Shown piece by piece: positions 1-5,935 of a stretch of 12,814 bases of DNA. The stretch comes from Anaerolineales bacterium (lineage in GTDB: Bacteria > Chloroflexota > Anaerolineae > Promineifilales > Promineifilaceae): NCBI GenBank assembly GCA_020432595.1, contig JAGQGA010000060.1, positions 2,096 through 14,909 on the forward strand, read 5' to 3'. Each line of letters starts with the position of its first letter. Positions within the stretch are counted from its first letter, which is position 1. The notes under the pieces are model-generated. The model was given only the letters and a program-made list of their open reading frames with translations. It had not been told where the DNA came from and did not search any database. A program made the position numbers and the translations under genes.

Positions 1-319
1 CCTGCCGATCCAGGTAGGCACGAAGGCTGGCCTGGGATTTGTCGGCGGTTTGGCGCAGGGCGTTGAAGACGAACTCCCCTTTGGCGGCTTTGGTTGCGAG
101 CTTGGCGGCGGGGGTGAGGTCGGCTTTTTCGGGTAGCCAGATGATGAAGTCGGTAACGGCCGTTTCGTCTGTCTCCACCGCGTTCAACAAGCTGGCCTCA
201 ATTTTGGCCTTGGCCGCTGCGTCGGGTGGTTGAGCGTGGATAAGTTGGGGGGTGCTGAGGGCGAAGGCGCACAGCACCAGGAATACATAGAACTGAAAAC
301 TCTGGAAAACGATAGTCAT
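1..319 (-). CDS. Secreted S8 (subtilisin-like) protease-type propeptide, N-terminal part only
   Basis: Reading the minus strand from ATG 319-317 gives 106 open codons that run off the left edge, so the protein is partial. Residues about 10-30 form a signal peptide (hydrophobic FYVFLVLCAFAL, likely cleavage after LIHA). The segment that follows, including TDFIIWLPEKADL and a KAAKGEFVFNALRQTA stretch, resembles the inhibitor_I9-like propeptide of Chloroflexota S8 proteases. That assignment is from memory of the family; no catalytic Asp/His/Ser is inside the window. The ATG overlaps the transposase stop (ATGA), and the first nine residues (MTIVFQSFQ) seem to lie in the end of the adjacent IS, so the native start was probably displaced. 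One AACGGCCGTT palindrome (155-164) falls in the coding region, as expected for resident DNA. Coding is well supported; the protease identity is moderately supported. Confidence 0.62.
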   Translation of the reverse strand, partial: MTIVFQSFQFYVFLVLCAFALSTPQLIHAQPPDAAAKAKIEASLLNAVETDETAVTDFIIWLPEKADLTPAAKLATKAAKGEFVFNALRQTADKSQASLRAYLDRQ

Positions 320-1596
320 AAAGCCAGGGAGAGCATATCTTCCCATTCAGCATCTGTGATGCCTGATTGGGTACGCATCCTTTCGACATGATGATGAATT
401 AGCAGATTCCGCAACCCTTCCAAAAAGAAGTGGCGCGTTACCTTGCCTTTGCCATTGCCCAATTGACACAGCCATTCAATGGCTGGATGCTGGGACAGTT
501 GCGGTTCGATTTGATAAAAATATCCCCCAATGAAAAAGGCAGTGGCTATCAGATTCTTGATTGATTCCCAATCTCTCACCTGAAATTCCTCCCAACCAAC
601 CGCATTTTTCACAAATTTGAAGACCTCTTCTATCTTTGACCGCATCAAGTAGATTCGGTAAATCCCCAGTGCTGCTTGGTATGTGACCACGCTATGGTTG
701 GTCAACAACAGCATCGGCTGTTTGAAAATAGGATGACCATCTCGCTTCAACAGGGTCACTCGAACAATGGCATAGCTTTCCCCTGCCAAAACCAATGTAC
801 CCCACTCGATGATTCGCTTGACTTGCTCATAGACCTTGCCCTTGATTCGCACTTTGTTCAATATCTCTACTTGCTTGCCCTCCAGAGCAACATCCTTCAG
901 TTTCACCGGACATTCTTTCCCGGCCTCATTGACCCACTTTTCCTGGGAATTGCGCGAAATCTTCAGCCGAATGACACATTTGTCCTGGAGGTCGTGGGTC
1001 ATGAACTCAAACAGCGGTGCCCCGTCAAACTGGCGGTCTAGCACATGCCATATCTCTACCTCTGGGTTGGCTGCTTTGAATTGGCGGCTCACGGCTTGTA
1101 ACTGTTTGCGGCTAACACGACCGAGATTGACGATCTCATCATCGGCTAACAACTGGAGCATAGCCTGTTCTCTCTCGGTAAAGACAACCTCTTCCTTCGC
1201 TTTGATCCCAGCAACTTGCTTTTTGACCAATTTGTCTAATTCAGCCTGCGTCACATAATGAGCTTCGTCCCCGTTGCTATAAACGGTAATGTCACTCAAA
1301 TGCAGTTGTTTCCCATCCCCATTGACGCAGACTGTGTTGAAGGTGTTGTAACCGCTGACCAGTTTGCCTTCCAAGTCTCGCACGACTCCCAGGTTTTCCA
1401 GTTTCTCTGAGTACGCTTTGCGAATGTCGCACGGGTCGTGCAGGGCGATGACTACTTCCTCATCGCTCAAACCAGCCACACTTATTTGACGCAATGTCTC
1501 AGAAATCTTCTGATCATCCAGCACCGATTTCAGAGTGCCGTCAAAGAGTGTCTTCATTCTTTCAAATTCCTTTTTGTCGTTGGCTAATGTCCACAA
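316..1596 (-). CDS. DDE transposase, IS4-like with YREK signature
   Basis: The product should catalyse cut-and-paste transposition of the surrounding IS. The first acidic region reads IALHDPCDIRKAYSEKLENL. The second is VLDRQFDGAPLFEF, with the D-R-x-F-D pattern. The third contains YLMRSKIEEVFKFVK, which fits the IS4 signature Y-x2-R-x3-E-x6-K exactly. All three catalytic regions are intact. The first in-frame start of this 426-residue reading is a TTG at 1596. However, coding continues upstream in the same frame without a start codon to 1713 (through KLQDYLNPLLAKFNDKRVV), where TAG at 1716-1714 closes the frame. Homologues should therefore be longer, and this copy is probably damaged at its 5' end. 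The stop TGA (318-316) overlaps the ATG of the next gene. IS4 superfamily membership is well supported; the subgroup is not. Confidence 0.82.
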   Translation of the reverse strand: MWTLANDKKEFERMKTLFDGTLKSVLDDQKISETLRQISVAGLSDEEVVIALHDPCDIRKAYSEKLENLGVVRDLEGKLVSGYNTFNTVCVNGDGKQLHLSDITVYSNGDEAHYVTQAELDKLVKKQVAGIKAKEEVVFTEREQAMLQLLADDEIVNLGRVSRKQLQAVSRQFKAANPEVEIWHVLDRQFDGAPLFEFMTHDLQDKCVIRLKISRNSQEKWVNEAGKECPVKLKDVALEGKQVEILNKVRIKGKVYEQVKRIIEWGTLVLAGESYAIVRVTLLKRDGHPIFKQPMLLLTNHSVVTYQAALGIYRIYLMRSKIEEVFKFVKNAVGWEEFQVRDWESIKNLIATAFFIGGYFYQIEPQLSQHPAIEWLCQLGNGKGKVTRHFFLEGLRNLLIHHHVERMRTQSGITDAEWEDMLSLAL

Positions 1597-1871
1597 GCGG
1601 GTCGTTTGTTGGCTGACAATCCGTGTGACCGTGTGCCTTATCTTGTCAACAACTCGCTTGTCATTGAATTTGGCTAATAGAGGGTTGAGATAGTCTTGTA
1701 GTTTTTCATACCCCTATTCTTCCCATAAATTTGCTGTTTTGTCACCCCCAACTTTTCCAGAGTTTTCAGTGCCAATAAAGCCGCAAAGGCACCGGAACAA
1801 CGCTTGATCTTTACGTAAGTTTCCGAGTGTCTGTCTGAAAGCTGTTTGTGAACCCAATTTTCACGGGTTTT
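1597..1871 (-). pseudogene. Frameshifted 5' portion of the IS transposase gene
   Basis: From 1713 down to 1597 the transposase frame stays open and reads like protein (YEKLQDYLNPLLAKFNDKRV, then DKIRHTVTRIVSQQTTRL), but it has no ATG, GTG or TTG after the TAG at 1716-1714. In the neighbouring minus-strand frame, 1871-1714 is open and also protein-like (GAFAALLALKTLEKLGVTKQ). The two readings meet at the GGGG run near 1711-1714 (plus-strand cccc). The simplest explanation is a one- or two-base indel there that split one longer N-terminus. Alternatively the upstream frame is non-coding and only the start codon at the YEKL position was lost. The sequence alone does not decide. Confidence 0.5.
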
Positions 1872-1899
1872 TCACGAGTTGACGACTTCCTGCTATAAT
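1871..1899 (+). promoter_or_regulatory. Candidate sigma-70-type promoter for the FAS1 lipoprotein gene
   Basis: A perfect -10 TATAAT lies at 1894-1899. Exactly 17 bp upstream is TTCACG (1871-1876), 4 of 6 to TTGACA. The -35 falls in the presumed terminal repeat of the IS and the -10 in the flanking DNA, so this would be a hybrid promoter made by the insertion. Transcription would begin near 1906 and leave about 55 nt of leader before the chosen TTG start. It also makes ATG 1898 an unlikely start, since that ATG overlaps the -10. Confidence 0.5.
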
Positions 1900-1946
1900 G
1901 AGCAAAGTTTTACAGGCAGTTACAGTAGTTGGAACAGGTTGCTGCG

Positions 1947-1952
1947 AAGGAG
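1947..1952 (+). promoter_or_regulatory. Ribosome binding site AAGGAG that selects the TTG start at 1961
   Basis: AAGGAG lies 8 nt before TTG 1961-1963. Starting there gives a short basic N-region directly followed by the lipoprotein hydrophobic stretch. The earlier in-frame ATG at 1898 has no comparable site and would put 21 extra residues, including two cysteines, ahead of the signal peptide. Confidence 0.65.
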
Positions 1953-1960
1953 TTTGGGCG

Positions 1961-3022
1961 TTGTACAATAAGTTGTACAGTAAAGAGGTGTTTAGATACC
2001 TGTTTGTTGGGCTGCTGTTTTTGGCAGCGTGTGGTGGCACGCCAGAGGTGATCCCCACGCCAATACCTTCGCCTGTGCCCACAGAAACCCCGAAACCGAC
2101 GGAAGCTCCCACCCCCACTGAGGCTCCAGAGCCAACGGCAACCCTGCCCGCGACGGCGACCTTGGGGGTGGTGCCAACCGCGACGCAGAATTTGCCTAGC
2201 GTGGCGCAAATTTTGGCTGATAACGGCCGTTTTTCCACCTTCAAAACCGCTTTTGAGCAAGCCAACCTGGATGAAGCACTGGGAGATCCTGGCCCCTTTA
2301 CCCTTTTTATCCCCACCAACGATGCCTTTGCCAAGCTGCCACCGGGGCTGTTTGATACCTTTCGCGCCGACCCCAAAGGCGATTTATCTGACTTGGTGCT
2401 GGGGCATGTGGTCAATGACAATCTGGCCTTGACGGCTTTGATGGGGTTAACGGCCGTTACCACCGCCAAAGGAGATCGCATTAGCATACAGCAGAACGCC
2501 GACGGCACTTTGCGGCTGAACGGTTCTGTGGCGATTGTTGGTGAGCCACTGCTGGCTCGGAACGGCATTGTCTATGTGGTTGATGCCGTACTGCTGCCAG
2601 ACATAGCCGATTTGCTGCTCATGCTGCCGCAGTTTACGCTGTTGACAGAAGCACTAGATGTGGCCGGCATGATGCAGCAGCTTCATGAAAGCGGTCCCTT
2701 TACCCTGTTTGCCCCCACAGACGATGCGCTGGCCGCCTTGCCGCAGGAGATGCGCCAGCAGTTGCTGCAAACGGCCGATGCGGACAGCACCAGCTTCTTA
2801 CGCAACCACCTGGTGGGGCAACAGTTGTTTCCCACGCTGATCGCCGCTGGTACGGTGCCGACGCTGGGTGATACAGATATTGTGGTAACGCTTGCCGATG
2901 GATTGGTTCACCTCAACGACACCGCCCAGTTGACCAATGTGGTGTTGCAAGCTGCCAATGGCACGATTTTTGCCATTGATGGATTGCTGACGGTGCCGAC
3001 TACTCTAGCTTCCGATTCATAA
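1961..3022 (+). CDS. Lipoprotein with two fasciclin (FAS1) domains
   Basis: A 353-residue exported lipoprotein. Residues 1-23 form a lipoprotein signal peptide (basic N-region, YLFVGLLFLAAC) with lipobox LAAC and lipid-anchored Cys24. A Pro/Thr/Glu-rich linker follows (about residues 28-75), probably a flexible spacer at the cell surface. FAS1 domain 1 (from SVAQILADNGRFSTFKTAF) has the conserved GPFTLFIPTNDAF core and ends at GIVYVVDAVLLP. FAS1 domain 2 (from the PQFTLLTEALDVAGMM region) has GPFTLFAPTDDAL and ends at GTIFAIDGLLTVP. FAS1 domains usually mediate adhesion or matrix binding; no ligand can be named here. The start is the TTG at 1961, set by an AAGGAG site. The gene is monocistronic: an IS lies upstream and about 290 bp of intergenic DNA downstream. 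Coding DNA holds two AACGGCCGTT copies. Confidence 0.9.
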   Translation: MYNKLYSKEVFRYLFVGLLFLAACGGTPEVIPTPIPSPVPTETPKPTEAPTPTEAPEPTATLPATATLGVVPTATQNLPSVAQILADNGRFSTFKTAFEQANLDEALGDPGPFTLFIPTNDAFAKLPPGLFDTFRADPKGDLSDLVLGHVVNDNLALTALMGLTAVTTAKGDRISIQQNADGTLRLNGSVAIVGEPLLARNGIVYVVDAVLLPDIADLLLMLPQFTLLTEALDVAGMMQQLHESGPFTLFAPTDDALAALPQEMRQQLLQTADADSTSFLRNHLVGQQLFPTLIAAGTVPTLGDTDIVVTLADGLVHLNDTAQLTNVVLQAANGTIFAIDGLLTVPTTLASDS

Positions 3023-3032
3023 CGCTGTTGAC

Positions 3033-3145
3033 AAAACGGCCGTTTTTCCCACCTTTCACCCCTATAAATAGATGCTGGCTGTTGCTATTGACGGTAATAA
3101 ACGGCCGTTTGCTGCCGAAAAAAAGACCTCAACCAAAATTTGGTT
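3033..3145. repeat. Three short perfect palindromes after the FAS1 gene
   Basis: The first half of the 3023-3316 intergenic region holds AAAACGGCCGTTTT (3033-3046), AAACGGCCGTTT (3099-3110) and AACCAAAATTTGGTT (3131-3145, 7-bp arms around one A). The first two are copies of the genome-dispersed AACGGCCGTT palindrome. The first ends in five Ts and sits 11 bp after the lipoprotein stop, but it has no loop, so it is a weak terminator candidate. The third could be an operator or a small hairpin. No open frame here is convincing. Confidence 0.5.
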
Positions 3146-3174
3146 TCTCCAATTTTGTGCTTAAGCCGCAAATG

Positions 3175-3201
3175 TAGACAAAAATACAAATTTGATATAA
3201 T
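3175..3201 (+). promoter_or_regulatory. Extended -10 promoter upstream of hppA
   Basis: TGATATAAT (3193-3201) is an extended -10 with a perfect TATAAT. TAGACA (3175-3180) matches the -35 consensus at 5 of 6, with a short 15-bp spacer that the extended -10 could compensate. The predicted transcript starts near 3208 and has about a 110-nt leader before the pyrophosphatase start. Confidence 0.55.
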
Positions 3202-3230
3202 CCGAGATTCTGGCTCACTGGACACAAGAT

Positions 3231-3271
3231 ATCGCAGGTTGGCAAAAAGCTGTCGGCTCTGCGATTTTTTT
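3231..3271 (+). terminator. Intrinsic-terminator-like hairpin inside the hppA leader
   Basis: ATCGCAG (3231-3237) pairs with CTGCGAT (3259-3265), and the second arm runs into seven Ts (3265-3271). The 21-nt loop can form a small inner stem (GGC with GCT). This is intrinsic-terminator geometry, but it lies between the predicted hppA promoter and the hppA start. It could be an attenuator, or the end of a short transcript of about 60 nt. No riboswitch class was recognised. Confidence 0.5.
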
Positions 3272-3301
3272 ATGCCACGGTGCTATGTCATTTGAACATC
3301 A

Positions 3302-3307
3302 AAAGGA
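3302..3307 (+). promoter_or_regulatory. Ribosome binding site AAAGGA that selects ATG 3317 for hppA
   Basis: AAAGGA at 3302-3307 directly abuts the first in-frame ATG (3308), which is too close for initiation. It is 9 nt from the next in-frame ATG (3317), which is therefore preferred ([10 protein letters not shown]). Confidence 0.6.
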
Positions 3308-3316
3308 ATGTGGTTT

Positions 3317-5680
3317 ATGCGTGGGTTAGAAAATTTGACGGGTTTTGAGATTGGTGCCGTCATCGTCGTCCTCATCATCTCGCTGTTGGGGATTGGTTAT
3401 GCGTTTTGGCTGCGGCAGCAAATTCTGCGCCAAGAAACTGGCACAGACAAAATGCGCGAGGTTTGGGGGTTTATCAAGTCGGGAGCCAATGCCTATTTGG
3501 GGCAGCAGTTCCGCACCATTCGTATCCTGATTGCCGTGCTGACGCTGCTGCTAGCGGCCAGCGTGTGGGTGGTGGAGCCAACGGCCGAGGCCAACCGGCT
3601 GTTTGGGGCCAATGCCACCTTGGTGGTCGCCATTGGGCGGGCGGTGGCCTTCCTCATGGGTTCCATTTTTTCCTACACCGTTGGTTATGTGGGGATGAAT
3701 GTGGCTGTTGAGGGGAATGTGCGCGTGGCGGCAGCTTCGCTGAAAGGCTACAACCCGGCACTGCAAACGGCGTACCGCTCTGGCACCGTCACGGGCATGT
3801 TGACGGTGGGGCTGGGGCTGCTGGGTGGCACGCTCATTTTTATGGTGTTTGGCGTGGCCGCGCCCGATGCCCTGCTGGGGTTTGGCTTTGGCGGGTCGCT
3901 GATTGCCCTGTTTATGCGGGTGGGTGGCGGCATCTACACCAAGGCGGCGGACGTGGGGGCAGATTTGGTGGGGAAGGTGGAAGCTGGCATTCCCGAAGAT
4001 GACCCGCGCAATGCGGCGGTGATTGCCGACCTGGTGGGCGACAACGTGGGGGACTGCGCCGGGATGGCGGCCGATGTCTTTGAGAGCTTTGAAGTGACCA
4101 TTGTCTCGGCGCTGATTTTGGGGATTGTGCTGGGAACGGCCGCTTCGGGGCCAGATGGAACCATTGATATGCGCTTCGTCATTTTTCCCCTTATTTTGCG
4201 CGGCATTGGGGTCATTGCCTCGCTCATTGGCAACACGGTTGTCCGCACCGATGAAACCAAGCGGGATGCAATGGGGGCGATGAATCGCGGTTTTTATCTG
4301 GCGGCGGTAGTGTCGGCCATTGGCTTTGCTGCTGTAACGGTCTTTTACCTGGGCGATTGGCGGCCGTTTTGGGCGACAATCGCGGGGCTGGTGCTGGCGG
4401 TGGTGCTGGACAAGGTGACGGAGTATTTTACTTCGACCCACTTTAACCCAGTGCAGGAGGTGAGCAAGCAGACGATCAGTGGGCCGGCCACGACGATTTT
4501 ATCGGGTTTGGCGCTGGGGATGGAGTCGAGCGTGTGGGCGGTGGTGGTGATTGCGGCCTCAATTTTGGCCTCGGTCGTCATTTATGGCGGCTATTCGACG
4601 GATCCGGCGGTGCAATTAACGGCCGTTCTCTACGGTGTCGCTCTCACCGGCATCGGCATGTTGACCCTCACCGGCAACACGATCTCCATGGACAGCTTCG
4701 GCCCCATTTCCGACAACGCCAACGGCATTGGCGAAATGGCAAAGTTGAATAAACAAGCCCGCGCCATCATGGATGATCTGGATGCCGTGGGCAACACCAC
4801 CAAGGCCGTCACCAAAGGGATTGCCATCGGCTCGGCCGTTATTGCCGCCGTCGCTCTCTTTGGTTCCTATCTGGCCGACGTGGGCAAGGCGCAAATCAAC
4901 CTGGGGCAAACGCCGATTAGCGGCATCAACGTGGCCTCTCCGGGTGTTTTTATCGGGTTGCTGTTGGGCGGTGCCGTGCCGTTCCTGTTTTCGGCCCTGG
5001 CTATCCGCGCCGTGTCCCGCGCCGCCGCCCAAATTGTGGCCGAAGTGCGGCGGCAGTTCCGCATTCCAGGGCTGATGGAAGGTAAGGTGCTGCCCGATTA
5101 TGCGCGGGCGGTGCAAATTTCGACGACGGCGGCACAAAAAGAGCTGATTAGCCTGGGCTTGATAGCTGTGACGGTAACGATTTTGGTCGGTTTTCTGCTG
5201 GGCGTAGAAGCGTTGGGCGGCTTTCTGTCCGGGATTATCCTCTCTGGGCAATTGATGGCAGTGTTCCAATCCAATGCGGGTGGCGCGTGGGACAACGCCA
5301 AAAAGTATATTGAGGAAGGTCATCTTGGCGGCAAGGGGTCGGATAATCACAAAGCGGCCGTTGTCGGAGACACGGTGGGTGATCCGTTTAAGGACACCTC
5401 TGGCCCGGCGTTGAACCCCATGATCAAGGTGATTAACCTGGTTGCGTTAATTATTGCCCCCATTGTGGTGCAGTTCCGCGCTCCCGGCCAGCCCATTGGG
5501 GTGGGCGTATGGCTGGTTGCTGCCCTGTGTCTGGTTGGCTTTGGCTGGGCCTATTGGCAAAGCAAGCGGGATGAGGATGGAATGGAATTTGCTTCTGTGC
5601 CAGCCGTCAGCCGCGTGAATGGTGCTGCGGCATCCCACAAAGCAAAACCGTCAGCAAAGCGCAAAAGTAAGAACCGTTAA
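3317..5680 (+). CDS. hppA: Membrane-bound proton-translocating pyrophosphatase, K+-independent type
   Basis: Integral membrane enzyme of 787 residues that couples pyrophosphate hydrolysis to ion pumping across the cytoplasmic membrane. Hydrophobic segments run along the whole length, as expected for this roughly 16-helix family. Substrate and Mg2+ binding motifs are intact: [13 protein letters not shown] (about 212-224), [16 protein letters not shown] (about 242-257) and [17 protein letters not shown] (from about 684). The diagnostic [10 protein letters not shown] has Lys at residue 496, where K+-dependent enzymes have Ala, so this should be a K+-independent H+ pump. That rests on the known family signature, not on measurement. 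The C-terminus ends in a Lys-rich tail ([13 protein letters not shown]). The length is within the normal range and no frameshift is seen. The gene stands alone, with its own promoter, a hairpin-bearing leader and a hairpin after the stop. One AACGGCCGTT lies at 4618-4627. Confidence 0.97.
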   Translation: MRGLENLTGFEIGAVIVVLIISLLGIGYAFWLRQQILRQETGTDKMREVWGFIKSGANAYLGQQFRTIRILIAVLTLLLAASVWVVEPTAEANRLFGANATLVVAIGRAVAFLMGSIFSYTVGYVGMNVAVEGNVRVAAASLKGYNPALQTAYRSGTVTGMLTVGLGLLGGTLIFMVFGVAAPDALLGFGFGGSLIALFMRVGGGIYTKAADVGADLVGKVEAGIPEDDPRNAAVIADLVGDNVGDCAGMAADVFESFEVTIVSALILGIVLGTAASGPDGTIDMRFVIFPLILRGIGVIASLIGNTVVRTDETKRDAMGAMNRGFYLAAVVSAIGFAAVTVFYLGDWRPFWATIAGLVLAVVLDKVTEYFTSTHFNPVQEVSKQTISGPATTILSGLALGMESSVWAVVVIAASILASVVIYGGYSTDPAVQLTAVLYGVALTGIGMLTLTGNTISMDSFGPISDNANGIGEMAKLNKQARAIMDDLDAVGNTTKAVTKGIAIGSAVIAAVALFGSYLADVGKAQINLGQTPISGINVASPGVFIGLLLGGAVPFLFSALAIRAVSRAAAQIVAEVRRQFRIPGLMEGKVLPDYARAVQISTTAAQKELISLGLIAVTVTILVGFLLGVEALGGFLSGIILSGQLMAVFQSNAGGAWDNAKKYIEEGHLGGKGSDNHKAAVVGDTVGDPFKDTSGPALNPMIKVINLVALIIAPIVVQFRAPGQPIGVGVWLVAALCLVGFGWAYWQSKRDEDGMEFASVPAVSRVNGAAASHKAKPSAKRKSKNR

Positions 5681-5682
5681 CC

Positions 5683-5736
5683 GGGGGCGGAGCCTAAGGC
5701 ATCTTGCATCTTGAAAGGGTGCAAGATGCCTCCCCC
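5683..5736 (+). terminator. Hairpin after hppA, probable transcription terminator
   Basis: GGCATCTTGCA (5698-5708) and TGCAAGATGCC (5720-5730) form a perfect 11-bp stem with an 11-nt loop. Flanking GGGGG (5683-5687) and CCCCC (5732-5736) can add an outer stem across a bulge. It begins 17 bp after the hppA stop. Only a short ATTTT follows, so it may be an imperfect or bidirectional terminator, or protect the transcript's 3' end. Confidence 0.6.
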
Positions 5737-5880
5737 ATTTTCTCCACAGCAAGCCGAACCGACGACTGCCCAACAATTCCTGAGAAACTAAACTATTTTA
5801 CAGCGCAAACACAAACGGCCGTTTATCATCCCACCATATTGCCAAACAATTACGACGAATACGGAACCATCTTTCCTTCA

Positions 5881-5910
5881 TCCGCGTTTGTCCGCGTTCG
5901 TCCGCGTCCC
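5881..5910 (+). repeat. Three 10-bp direct repeats (TCCGCGTTYG)
   Basis: TCCGCGTTTG, TCCGCGTTCG and TCCGCGTCCC lie in perfect 10-bp register just before the Shine-Dalgarno of the next gene. An AACGGCCGTT copy (5814-5823) lies upstream in the same 255-bp intergenic region. I see no confident promoter there. Confidence 0.6.
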
Positions 5911-5920
5911 ATCAAAACAC

Positions 5921-5926
5921 AAGGAG
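5921..5926 (+). promoter_or_regulatory. Ribosome binding site AAGGAG for the FW/C39/GH protein
   Basis: AAGGAG lies 9 nt before ATG 5936. It fixes the start at MSKIGFHINPG and excludes an upstream in-frame extension from 5888 that runs through the 10-bp repeats. Confidence 0.75.
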
Positions 5927-5935
5927 CATAAACCT

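Larger units (their letters stand above)
291..1880 (-). mobile_element. IS4-like insertion sequence (boundaries approximate)
   Basis: The element contains a minus-strand DDE transposase and no AACGGCCGTT palindromes, unlike its flanks. Candidate imperfect terminal inverted repeats are AACTGAAAACTCTGGAAAAC at 291-310 on the plus strand and AACTCGTGAAAAACCCGTGA read on the minus strand from 1880. They share AACT, GAAAA, C.C and GAAAA with small gaps. I see no clear target-site duplication, so the ends could be off by several bases. The IS sits between a divergent gene pair (protease to the left, FAS1 lipoprotein to the right). Confidence 0.55.

Noticed and set aside
1898..1960. ATG at 1898 as the start of the FAS1 lipoprotein
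   Set aside because: It overlaps the TATAAT, lacks a ribosome site and would add 21 residues before a normal lipoprotein signal. TTG 1961 has AAGGAG at 8 nt.
1861..2568. Long minus-strand open frame opposite the FAS1 gene
   Set aside because: It encodes a low-complexity Gly/Val/Ser product that mirrors the Pro/Thr linker; the plus strand has clear domains and signal peptide.
3033..3046. AAAACGGCCGTTTT as a strong terminator of the FAS1 gene
   Set aside because: It is a loopless palindrome and a member of the dispersed family found in coding DNA; the stem would be very short after loop formation.
3551..5350. Minus-strand open frames opposite hppA (3551-4441 and 4616-5350)
   Set aside because: They are His/Gln/Arg-rich products with no recognisable domain, lying wholly opposite a well-conserved gene.
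5704..5931. Small plus-strand open frame after hppA
   Set aside because: It starts with TTG inside the terminator hairpin, has no ribosome site, runs through the 10-bp repeats and has no protein-like composition.
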